Shown piece by piece: positions 10,564-19,582 of a DNA stretch of 40,867 nt. Within the stretch, counting starts at the first letter, position 1. The number at the start of each line of letters is the position of its first letter. Origin of the DNA: JBOGTC01 sp050692055 (GTDB lineage Bacteria > Chloroflexota > Limnocylindria > QHBO01); contig JBOGTC010000069.1 in the NCBI GenBank assembly GCA_050692055.1, positions 1 to 40,867 of the forward strand, given 5' to 3'. Below the pieces are notes generated by a model that saw only the letters and a program-made list of their open reading frames with translations, was not told where the DNA came from and did not search any database. Both the position numbers and the translations under genes were made by a program.

Positions 10564-10665
10564 GGGCGCGATTGTCACGGCCCGGTGCGTGAGCCGCAAT
10601 GCCCCCGCCACAGGACTTTCGAATCGGACCGCAGCGCGGGCGCCGAGTGCCGGAGCGGCTTGACA

Positions 10666-10802
10666 TTGCACACCATGCAGGTACCGGGGAAGAAGAGGCC
10701 GATTCAGCCGCCTGCTTCACCGTCTCCCTCACCAGGTGCAACAAGCGGGGAAGATGACCGCCAGCCGGGGCTCTTCTTCCCCGTTATCTCCACGTCATGC
10801 AA
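10666..10802 (-). repeat. 137-bp dispersed palindromic element, copy A
   Basis: The element runs between TTGCA and TGCAA ends and is the same length as copy B at 32644-32780, which lies in the opposite orientation. Near the ends CGGGGAAGAAGAG (10685-10697) and CTCTTCTTCCCCG (10771-10783) are perfect 13-bp inverted repeats. Conserved blocks are the ends and stem arms; the loops differ between copies. It fills the 304-bp gap between the Mrp gene's 3' end and the metallophosphoesterase start; the rest of that gap holds nothing else recognised. A REPIN- or MITE-like nature is inferred. Confidence 0.8.
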
Positions 10803-10867
10803 CGGGCTCGGGCCACCCACGGGCCGGACCTCCACCGAGTCTGGCCCAAACGCCCCACGGGGTCAGC

Positions 10868-11953
10868 TCAGGCGCTGGCCACGCTCGCCATAGGTGCCGC
10901 GAGGACGCTGACGCGCCCGGCGACGACCCGTGCAACCTCGCGCATGGCGGCCGCCGCCGCAGAGGAGTCCGCGCCGGGATGCTGCGTGGAGGTGATCGGC
11001 ACGCCGGCATCGCCGCCTGCGCGGACCCCGGGCTCGATCGGGATGCGGCCGAGCACCTCGAGCTCGAGCTCGCGGGCGATCTTCTCGCCTCCGCCGGAGC
11101 CGAAGATGTCGTGCTCGTGGCCGCAATCGGGGCAGACGAAGGCGCTCATGTTCTCGACCACGCCGAGCGTCCGGACGTTGACCTTGGTGAACATGCCGAT
11201 CGCCTTGCGCGCATCGAGCAGGCTCACCTCCTGGGGCGTGGTCACGATCACGGCGCCCGAGAGCGGGATCAGCTGCGACAGGCTGAGCGCCGCGTCGCCG
11301 GTGCCCGGCGGCAGATCGATGACGAGGTAGTCGAGCTCGCCCCATTCGACGTCGCGCAGGAACTGGGCGATGGCCGAGTGGATGAGCGGCCCGCGCCAGA
11401 TCACCGGCGCGTCGTCCTTGAGGAAGTACTGGATGCTCATCATCTTCACGCCGTGGCTGACCACGGGGTTGACGCGCCCATCGGTCCCGGTGATGTGCAT
11501 GCCGGTGGTGCCCATCATGAGAGGCACGTTGGGGCCGGTGATGTCGGCGTCGAGCAGGCCGACCCGGGCGCCGTCACGCGCCAGGCTGACGGCCAGGTTG
11601 ACCGCCACCGTCGTCTTGCCCACGCCACCCTTACCGGACGCGACCGCGATCGTGTTCTTCACTCCCGGGATGAGATCCGCGGCGGGACCGGCGAAGGTGC
11701 GCTTCACGTTGCTCGCCCAGTCGACCCGCACCACGCTGGCGCCGAGGCCGGTGAGCGCATCGCTGATGTCGCTCTCGATCGTCGCCTTGAGCGGGCAGGC
11801 AGGGGTGGTGAGCTCCACGGTCAGATCGACGACGCTGCCGTCGATGGTCAGGTTCTTCACCATCCCCAGCGAGACCAGGTCGCGCCCGATCTCCGGATCC
11901 TTGACCTGCCCGAGGGCGGCCATGATGTTCTCGTTCGTCAGCTGCTCGGACAT
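10868..11953 (-). CDS. Mrp/NBP35-family Fe-S cluster carrier ATPase
   Basis: Cytoplasmic P-loop ATPase of 361 residues that carries Fe-S clusters to target apoproteins. Residues 1-90 form a MIP18/DUF59 domain (DPEIGRDLVSLGMV, and CPLK with Cys53). The ATPase domain has the deviant Walker A GKGGVGKTT (108-116), LLDADITGPN, and DLPPGTGDAALSL. Cys274 and Cys277 in VCPDCG are the bridging cluster ligands at the dimer interface. An in-frame ATG at 12028 has AAAGGA three bases before it, so 25 extra residues are possible, but the MSEQLTNENI start matches the family N-terminus better. PIG-L lies upstream on the same strand. No SUF genes are seen nearby. Confidence 0.9.
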   Translation of the reverse strand: MSEQLTNENIMAALGQVKDPEIGRDLVSLGMVKNLTIDGSVVDLTVELTTPACPLKATIESDISDALTGLGASVVRVDWASNVKRTFAGPAADLIPGVKNTIAVASGKGGVGKTTVAVNLAVSLARDGARVGLLDADITGPNVPLMMGTTGMHITGTDGRVNPVVSHGVKMMSIQYFLKDDAPVIWRGPLIHSAIAQFLRDVEWGELDYLVIDLPPGTGDAALSLSQLIPLSGAVIVTTPQEVSLLDARKAIGMFTKVNVRTLGVVENMSAFVCPDCGHEHDIFGSGGGEKIARELELEVLGRIPIEPGVRAGGDAGVPITSTQHPGADSSAAAAAMREVARVVAGRVSVLAAPMASVASA

Positions 11954-12055
11954 GCCGTGCTCGAAGTTCCTTTCGGTGGACCGATGGGTGGCGCCTTCGA
12001 GCCTACCAGACCGATGCCCTCGCTTCATACATCCTTTGTTGAAGAGCCAGGGACG

Positions 12056-12925
12056 CTACGGCAGGCCGTCGAAGAGGGAGGTCTCGGAGCGCCCCTCCGA
12101 ACCCGCCGGCACGGGTAGCGCCGAGTCCACGAGCCGGTATGACTCGGTCGCCAGCCATTGCTCTCGCACCTCGGAGCTCCAGTCGTGGAAGGGCCCGGCC
12201 GAGCCGGTCTGCGAGATGTGGCGGCTGATGGCGCCCAGCTTCAGCTGCGCCATCTCGCCGAGCTCCAATGTCACCGTGGCGGAGCCTTCGACCGAGCCGT
12301 AGCCCTCTGCCGGCACGCGCTCGCCGAGGAGGTCGACGCTCGCCCGCGGCACGACGAGGTGATAGAGCTTGGCGGCGCGCCAGGCGACCTGGTCCTCCTC
12401 GAGGTCGTCCTCGTGGGCGAGTGGCCGAGCGGCCAGCTGGTAGGCGCGCGTGGCGGCGCGTGACAGGACGACGTGGTCCGTGTCGCCGGTCACGCCGTCC
12501 GGCCCGAAGGTCAGGATCACCTCCGGCCGATGCATGCGGATCGGCTCGACGATGCGGCCCGTGAGCTCGTCAAAATCGACCCTATCGAGCTCGCCCTCGG
12601 CGTAGTCGAGCATGCGCAGCACCCGCACGCCGAGGAGCGCCACGGACCGCCGCAGCTCGTCCTCGCGCACGGTGTCGATGTTGCGCCAGTTGAGCGCATC
12701 GGTCTTGACATCGCGGTTCTTGCCGCCGGGAGCGGGGGGCTTGAGCGACAGCCGCGGATCGAACCAGCCGCGGGTGGCGCACAGGACGACCACGTACGCA
12801 CCGGTCGCCGCGGCCGTGGCGATGGCGCCGCCGAAGCCGAATGCCTCGTCGCCCGGATGAGCGACAACCACCATGAGGCTCCGCGCGGGATTTCGCTCTC
12901 GGACCGGGCGCCAGATCGAGGACAC
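12056..12925 (-). CDS. PIG-L family (MshB/LmbE-like) N-acetylglucosaminyl deacetylase-like protein
   Basis: Zn-dependent deacetylase family protein of 289 residues. The first metal motif is AHPGDE (family consensus HPDDE, here with Gly for the first Asp), followed by FGFGGAIATAAATGAYVVVLCATRG. The second metal site reads GDTDH in place of HPDH. The retained His/Asp/Glu positions could still bind zinc, but the altered Asp, which is the usual general base, makes full activity uncertain. The start is GTG 12925, preceded by TATACT (12933-12938) seven bases away. It lies between the Mrp gene and the deaminase-like gene, all minus strand. The substrate is unknown; mycothiol-like thiols are one family possibility. 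Confidence 0.8.
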   Translation of the reverse strand: MSSIWRPVRERNPARSLMVVVAHPGDEAFGFGGAIATAAATGAYVVVLCATRGWFDPRLSLKPPAPGGKNRDVKTDALNWRNIDTVREDELRRSVALLGVRVLRMLDYAEGELDRVDFDELTGRIVEPIRMHRPEVILTFGPDGVTGDTDHVVLSRAATRAYQLAARPLAHEDDLEEDQVAWRAAKLYHLVVPRASVDLLGERVPAEGYGSVEGSATVTLELGEMAQLKLGAISRHISQTGSAGPFHDWSSEVREQWLATESYRLVDSALPVPAGSEGRSETSLFDGLP

Positions 12926-12943
12926 GGCCGGCAGTATACGGGC

Positions 12944-14020
12944 CTAGGAACCGACCTCGACGGCGATCGCCGCATGGCCGCTCGAGCCCGATCCGCGGCC
13001 CTGATCGACCGAGGTCTCGATGGACGGGGCCCGGTCGAGAAAGCTCGCATCGTGGCCCGTCTCCACGGCGCGCAGGGCCTCGTCGAGGGTCAGGACCGTG
13101 TTGCGCATCAGCAGGTTGATCTCGGCGCGCAGATAGGAGCGGAGCATCTCCGGCCCATCGGTGCTGACGGTGAATCGCACCCGCTCGTCGAGCAGGCGCC
13201 GCACGATGTGCCGCACCTCGGCCATCGAGCGCACGACGCGGGTGCTGAGATTCGAGCTGGGACATACCTCCAGCACGGTGCCACGCTCCCGAAGCATGCC
13301 GAGCACCCGGTCGTCATACGCGCTCTTGATGCCGTGGCCGATGCGATCCGGCTCCAGGGTCTCCAGCGCCTGGCGGACCTCTTCGGGCCCTCCGATCTCG
13401 CCGGCGTGCACGGTCAGGCCCAGCCCGGCCCGGCGGCACTCCATGTACAGATCGCGGTAGTCGGCGAAGCGGAACCCGTCCGTCTCGGGCCCTGCGATGT
13501 CGACCGCCACCACGCCTCGGCTGCGCCAGCTGATCGCTTTGGCTGCGATGATCTCGTTGAGCTCCGGCGAAAAGGCGCGGTCGAGGCAGAAGATCAGCCC
13601 CGCCCGCACCTGGGGGTACTCCAGCACCGCCCGGTCCATCCCGCGCACCGCCGCGGCGATGATGTGGTCGAGATCCTGCTCGCCGCCTCGGTTGCGCTTC
13701 ATCGGGTTGAAGCGCAGCTCGATCTGGGTGACGTTGTTCTTGCGGTAGGCGCCGCCGATCACCTCGTACACGCTGCGCTCGACGGCGATGGGGCTCGACT
13801 GGATGAGCTCGGTCCAGTGGAAGAGCTCGAGGTACGCCTCGAAGCCGCGCCGGCGGCGGCCGACCGTGATCAGGTCGCGGAAGGCCCAGTAGTCCTTGGT
13901 CGGCAGCCGGATCCCCTGCGCATGGGCGATGCCCCACATGATCGCCGGCGTCACCGCCGCGCCGAGGTGCACGTGGAGCTCGGTGAGGGGGGTGCGGGGG
14001 TCGAGCCGCTGCCGGGGCAT
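12944..14020 (-). CDS. Adenosine-deaminase-family amidohydrolase with altered substrate residues
   Basis: Protein of 358 residues in the adenosine/AMP deaminase superfamily. The metal and catalytic set is kept: ELHVHLG (His16, His18), LTVHAGE (His205, Glu208), RIGHG (His229) and STDG (Asp288). Two positions that in classical adenosine deaminase contact the nucleoside are changed: the Asp of HLDG is Gly20, and the second Asp of STDDP is Gly289. Both are intact in the paralog at 296-1339, so a different substrate is likely. The start is ATG 14020 with GGAGG three bases upstream, a short spacing; TACACT at 14053-14058 (read on the minus strand) could be its -10. It is divergent from the zinc-ribbon gene. 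Confidence 0.85.
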   Translation of the reverse strand: MPRQRLDPRTPLTELHVHLGAAVTPAIMWGIAHAQGIRLPTKDYWAFRDLITVGRRRRGFEAYLELFHWTELIQSSPIAVERSVYEVIGGAYRKNNVTQIELRFNPMKRNRGGEQDLDHIIAAAVRGMDRAVLEYPQVRAGLIFCLDRAFSPELNEIIAAKAISWRSRGVVAVDIAGPETDGFRFADYRDLYMECRRAGLGLTVHAGEIGGPEEVRQALETLEPDRIGHGIKSAYDDRVLGMLRERGTVLEVCPSSNLSTRVVRSMAEVRHIVRRLLDERVRFTVSTDGPEMLRSYLRAEINLLMRNTVLTLDEALRAVETGHDASFLDRAPSIETSVDQGRGSGSSGHAAIAVEVGS

Positions 14021-14077
14021 TGTCCTCCGTGGGAAGGCTGCGAGTGGCCGGAAGTGTACTGCTAGAATCGCCGCCAG

Positions 14078-14479
14078 ATGGAAGCCATCCGCGAATTCAT
14101 CGAATGGTTCGCCAACGACATCGGCTCGGCCGCCGCGACCGTCTTTCCCTACCTGTTGGTCGGGCTGGTGGGCCTCTACCTGCTGAGCCTGCTGCTCGGA
14201 TACCTGCGGGTGAGCCAGATCAGCGACGGCGAGGATGGCACGGCGGAGCGGGCCGTGCGGCTGGCGCCCGGCCACGACGGCGTCGTCGAAGCTCCGCGCG
14301 GGTTGCCGTACTGCTCGGTGGACGGACTCCAGTACCCGGCCGGCGCTCGCTTCTGCACGAGCTGCGAGCGGGACCTCACGCTCGACTGCGTGAACTGCGG
14401 TGCAACGCTGCGCGCGTCGGACGCGTCCTGCTACCGATGCGGTACCCGCACGGGCGTCGCTGACATCTCGCGCAGCTGA
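14078..14479 (+). CDS. Membrane-anchored zinc-ribbon protein
   Basis: Protein of 133 residues. One transmembrane helix (about residues 22-42, VFPYLLVGLVGLYLLSLLLG) is followed by a short linker and a cytoplasmic double zinc-ribbon: Cys in LPYCSVDG and RFCTSC form the first pair group, CVNCG and CYRCG the second. No enzymatic motif is present and the role is unknown. It is upstream of the CcsA-like gene with 54 bp between, in which GACCGG/CCGGTC (14483-14488 with 14495-14500) forms a small hairpin. TAGAAT at 14063-14068 lies nine bases before the ATG, and there is no Shine-Dalgarno. Confidence 0.75.
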   Translation: MEAIREFIEWFANDIGSAAATVFPYLLVGLVGLYLLSLLLGYLRVSQISDGEDGTAERAVRLAPGHDGVVEAPRGLPYCSVDGLQYPAGARFCTSCERDLTLDCVNCGATLRASDASCYRCGTRTGVADISRS

Positions 14480-14533
14480 TCCGACCGGCATCGGCCGGTC
14501 ACCACCGCAAGACAGGCCTCGAGCTCACCGTCC

Positions 14534-15409
14534 ATGGCGCTCCTCTCGTCCGCGCTCCTCATCGCCGCTCTGGTCGTCCTGCTCGGCTCGACGGTGCTGT
14601 CCCTGGGGCTCGTCGCCGGAGGGCTGCTGAGGCAGGACCGGCTTGCGGTGACCGATGGCGGCGAGCTGCAGGCCGCGCCGACACGGCCCCAATGGAGGAC
14701 CATCGCGCACGCCGGTGCGCTGTCGGCCCTGGCGCTCCTCCTCGGCGCGCTCCTGGCGCGGACCATCGCCACCGGGCACGCCCCGTGGTCGAACCTCCAC
14801 GAGTTCAGCGCCGCGTTCGCGGCCGGCGTGATTGCCGCCTATGCCCTGCTGGAGCGCCGGTACCCGATCCGCGGCCTGGCGCCCATGGCAACGCTCGTTG
14901 CGGCGGGGCTGACCGGCCTGGCGCTCTCGTTCGACGACCGCATCGACCCGCTGGTGCCCGCCCTCCAGCAGCCGCTGCTCCTCACCGTGCACGTCGGAAC
15001 GGCGGTGGTCGCCTACGCCATCAGCGCGGTGGCCTTCCTGGCCGCCGCCGGCGAGCTGATACAGCGGCGGACCGGTGATGCCATCGGCGCGCTGCCGGAG
15101 GCCGCGGTCTGCCGGGCGGTGGCCCATCGGTCAGTCCTGCTGGCGTTTCCGATCCTGACCGTGGCCATCGCGCTGGGATCGGTCTGGGCCAACCTCGCGT
15201 GGCGCTCGTACTGGAGCAACGATCCCAAGGAGCTGGCAGCGGCAGCCACCTGGCTCGTGTACGGCACGTACCTGCACGCTGCCGGACGGCGCGACCGTTG
15301 GGGAGCCGCGGCTCCATGGCTGATCCTGCTCGGCTTCGGCGGCGTCCTGTTCACCTATCTCGGCGCCAGCCTGCTCTTCGTGGGCGAGCACTCCTACGCC
15401 GCGCCCTGA
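14534..15409 (+). CDS. CcsA/CcmC-type cytochrome c biogenesis membrane protein
   Basis: Polytopic membrane protein of 291 residues, with about seven or eight hydrophobic segments. The family landmark near residue 226 reads WRSYWSNDPKE, where CcsA/CcmC proteins carry WGxYWxWDPKE. The DPKE end and following ATWLVYGTYLHA helix are well conserved, but the tryptophan-rich heme-binding motif has Arg for Gly and Asn for Trp. Histidines in HEFSAA, TVHVG and GEHSY may be the external heme ligands. Heme delivery for c-type cytochrome maturation is the family role. No CcsB/ResB partner is in the window. It converges on the LCP gene with nine bases between stops. Confidence 0.75.
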   Translation: MALLSSALLIAALVVLLGSTVLSLGLVAGGLLRQDRLAVTDGGELQAAPTRPQWRTIAHAGALSALALLLGALLARTIATGHAPWSNLHEFSAAFAAGVIAAYALLERRYPIRGLAPMATLVAAGLTGLALSFDDRIDPLVPALQQPLLLTVHVGTAVVAYAISAVAFLAAAGELIQRRTGDAIGALPEAAVCRAVAHRSVLLAFPILTVAIALGSVWANLAWRSYWSNDPKELAAAATWLVYGTYLHAAGRRDRWGAAAPWLILLGFGGVLFTYLGASLLFVGEHSYAAP

Positions 15410-15418
15410 GCGGAGACG

Positions 15419-16420
15419 TCAGTCCCCCATCACCGCCTGGACGTAGGCTCGAATCTCGTTGACATATGGGACCATGATCCAGCCGCGCGAGTCGAAGATG
15501 CCGTGGTAGCCGAACTGCGGCGGCTGGAGCACGACGCTCGTGACTTCCGCATCGACCGAGCGTCGCAGGATCTCCAAAAGCGTGGGCAGATCCCCGGCCG
15601 GGATATCTGTCTCGACCGATGCGAACGCCCGGGCCAGGTCGAGCACGTCGATGCCTTCGGGCGGATCGAGCAGCTCGCGGGCCACGGCCACCACCATCTG
15701 CGCCTGGCGGCCGTTGCGGCCGTAGTCGGTGTCGATCCGGGTGCGGACGTAGCGCAGCGCGTTGTTGCCGCCCAGCACCTGGGTGCCAGGCTCGAGCGCG
15801 AGGCCGATGGGCGCGTCGTACAGCGGCTTCTGGACGTCGACCTGCACCCCGTCGAGGGCGTTCACCAGGCGACCGAAGTCGGCCATGTCGATCATCAGGT
15901 AGTAGTCGATCTCGACCCCGTACGTGGCCGCAAGGGCGCCGCGCAGAGCCTCGATGCCGAGCGCGGCCGCGAGCCCGTTCACCTTGCCGCTCCACACTCG
16001 GCCGTCGGCGAGGACGACGTCCACGGTGTCACGCGGAAGCGCGACGACTGAGACGTTCTGGCGGGCTGCGTCCACGCTGGCCACCACCATGGCGTCCGTG
16101 TTGAAGTGGCTCGTCCGGGTGCGTCGGTCGTCGTTGAGGTCGTTCCCGGCGATGAGGACGGTGACGCGCTCGTCCAGCAGCGCCTGGTTGAAGGGATTGG
16201 GCGTCGGCGTCGGGCTCGGAGTGGGGCTTGGCGTCGGCGAGGGCGTGGGAGTGGGCGTGGGCGATGGTGTCGGACGTTCGGTCGGAATCGGTGTCGCGAT
16301 CGGAGTGGGCGTCGCCCGGGCGACGGGCTCGTCGCCGCCGGCCAGAACGATGACGAGGCCGATGGCGGCCAGAATGGCAAGCGCGACGACGGCGCCGATG
16401 GGCGCCCGGGTCTGGTTCAT
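15419..16420 (-). CDS. LytR-CpsA-Psr (LCP) family cell-envelope glycopolymer transferase-like protein
   Basis: Membrane-anchored protein of 333 residues. An N-terminal transmembrane helix (about 9-28) is followed by a long Pro-Thr-rich spacer (about 37-76, PTPSPTP repeats) and an external LCP domain from about residue 86: VTVLIAGND, FNTDAMVVASVD, VVALPRDT, DYYLMIDMADFGRLVNALDGV, LRYVRTRIDTDYGRNGRQ. The conserved Asp and Arg residues of the phosphotransfer site are present. The family attaches glycopolymers to peptidoglycan; in a lineage with unusual envelope the acceptor is uncertain. ATG 16420 is preceded by TATCAT (16429-16434) eight bases away. It is divergent from yjbQ, whose promoter region it shares. 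Confidence 0.85.
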   Translation of the reverse strand: MNQTRAPIGAVVALAILAAIGLVIVLAGGDEPVARATPTPIATPIPTERPTPSPTPTPTPSPTPSPTPSPTPTPNPFNQALLDERVTVLIAGNDLNDDRRTRTSHFNTDAMVVASVDAARQNVSVVALPRDTVDVVLADGRVWSGKVNGLAAALGIEALRGALAATYGVEIDYYLMIDMADFGRLVNALDGVQVDVQKPLYDAPIGLALEPGTQVLGGNNALRYVRTRIDTDYGRNGRQAQMVVAVARELLDPPEGIDVLDLARAFASVETDIPAGDLPTLLEILRRSVDAEVTSVVLQPPQFGYHGIFDSRGWIMVPYVNEIRAYVQAVMGD

Positions 16421-16455
16421 GACGGCGGATGATAGCCGATGGTAGCCTCGCATCC

Positions 16456-16869
16456 GTGGAGTCCCGCGAGATCACGGTCGACACCGGCGGGCACCCGGCG
16501 CTCGCAGACCTGACGGCCGCCTGCGCCGATTTCGTGGCCAGCGCGTCGGGTGGAAGCGACGGCCTGCTCAGCGTCTTCGTGCCGCACGCCACCGCCGGCC
16601 TGGTGGTGATGGAGCTCGGCAGCGGGTCCGATGGCGACCTGCTCGCCGCGCTCGATCGCCTGCTGCCGCGCGACGATCGATGGCGGCACTCGCACGGCTC
16701 GGCCGGCCACGGGGCCGATCACGTCCTGCCGCTGCTGGCGCCTCCGTCGCTCACCGTGCCCGTCGTCGCCGGGCGCATGGCCCTGGGCACGTGGCAGTCG
16801 ATCGCGCTGCTCGATCCGAACCACGACAACCCACGGCGCCGGGTCCGGCTCTCGTTCGTACGAGGCTGA
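16456..16869 (+). CDS. YjbQ/UPF0047 family protein
   Basis: Small protein of 137 residues of the UPF0047 family, sometimes annotated as secondary thiamine-phosphate synthase from suppressor genetics. Recognisable parts are VPHATAGLVVMELG, RWRHSHGSAGHGADHVLPLL and GRMALGTWQSIALLDPNHDNPRRR; the His residues and LGTWQ box are family hallmarks. The physiological role is unsettled. The start is GTG 16456 with TAGCCT (16443-16448) seven bases upstream and no Shine-Dalgarno; an in-frame ATG at 16429 would lie before that box and is less likely. It ends one base before the convergent DUF255 gene. Confidence 0.85.
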   Translation: MESREITVDTGGHPALADLTAACADFVASASGGSDGLLSVFVPHATAGLVVMELGSGSDGDLLAALDRLLPRDDRWRHSHGSAGHGADHVLPLLAPPSLTVPVVAGRMALGTWQSIALLDPNHDNPRRRVRLSFVRG

Positions 16870-16870
16870 G

Positions 16871-18943
<2,073 letters not shown>

Positions 18944-18949
18944 GGCCGT

Positions 18950-19582
18950 TCAGTGTCGCACGGCCGTGGCCAGCGGGCCGCGCACGTACACGCCCAGGTA
19001 CCACTTGCCGAGCTGCTCGGCCGCGTGCCGCCGAAATCCGGCCGCCACCAGGCGACGCTCGATCCGTCGCACGTCGTGCAGGTAGGTGCGCTCGTTTCCG
19101 CGCAGCCGGTCCCATTTTCCCTCGATGCCGTATCGCAGCCGGTTGCGGACGCCGAGCAGGCCGCGCGATTCCGGCACCGACAGCGCATAGGCGTGGTCCG
19201 CGGCGGCGAGCGTGCGGTCGACGAGCCGATCCGCGTCGCGGTAGCAGCAGATGACGCGGTCGAGCACGACGATGTCGTGCGAGCCCAGGCGGATGGCCGC
19301 ACCGTCACCGACGAGCAGGACGCAACGGTCGGCGACTCCGGCTCGGCTGGCGCGCTCCACCGCCTCCTCGACCGCGTCGGGATCGAGCTCGATGCCGCTC
19401 GCCGCCCGAGCGCCGCCCAACAGCGTCCCGACCAGCAGCCGTCCGTAGCCGCAGCCGATCTCGAGCACGGTCCGATCGCCAACGCCGAGACGGGCGATCT
19501 GCTCGAAGAGCAGCCGGGAGACCTCGGCCGGCCAGTCGGTGCGCTCGGCGTAGCCGCAGCAGGCGTCCATCTCGGCACTCAT
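18950..19582 (-). CDS. Class I SAM-dependent methyltransferase
   Basis: Protein of 210 residues with a Rossmann-type SAM-binding core: VLEIGCGYGRLL (motif I, about residues 39-50), GIELDPDAVEEA (motif II acidic residue) and LVGDGAAIRLG. The middle HDIVVLDRVICCYRDADRLVDRTLAAA resembles small-molecule O-methyltransferases. The tail GKWYLGVYVRG suggests a hydrophobic substrate or product, which is speculative. Translation is coupled: its ATG overlaps the ABC exporter stop (ATGA at 19579-19582). It is followed after six bases by the DUF255 gene. Its N-terminus contains three Cys (ACCGYAE and earlier context) of unknown significance. Confidence 0.82.
   Translation of the reverse strand: MSAEMDACCGYAERTDWPAEVSRLLFEQIARLGVGDRTVLEIGCGYGRLLVGTLLGGARAASGIELDPDAVEEAVERASRAGVADRCVLLVGDGAAIRLGSHDIVVLDRVICCYRDADRLVDRTLAAADHAYALSVPESRGLLGVRNRLRYGIEGKWDRLRGNERTYLHDVRRIERRLVAAGFRRHAAEQLGKWYLGVYVRGPLATAVRH

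Noticed and set aside
10660..10665. TTGACA on the plus strand in the intergenic region at the edge of repeat copy A
   Set aside because: No -10 box at a suitable distance and no plus-strand gene follows.
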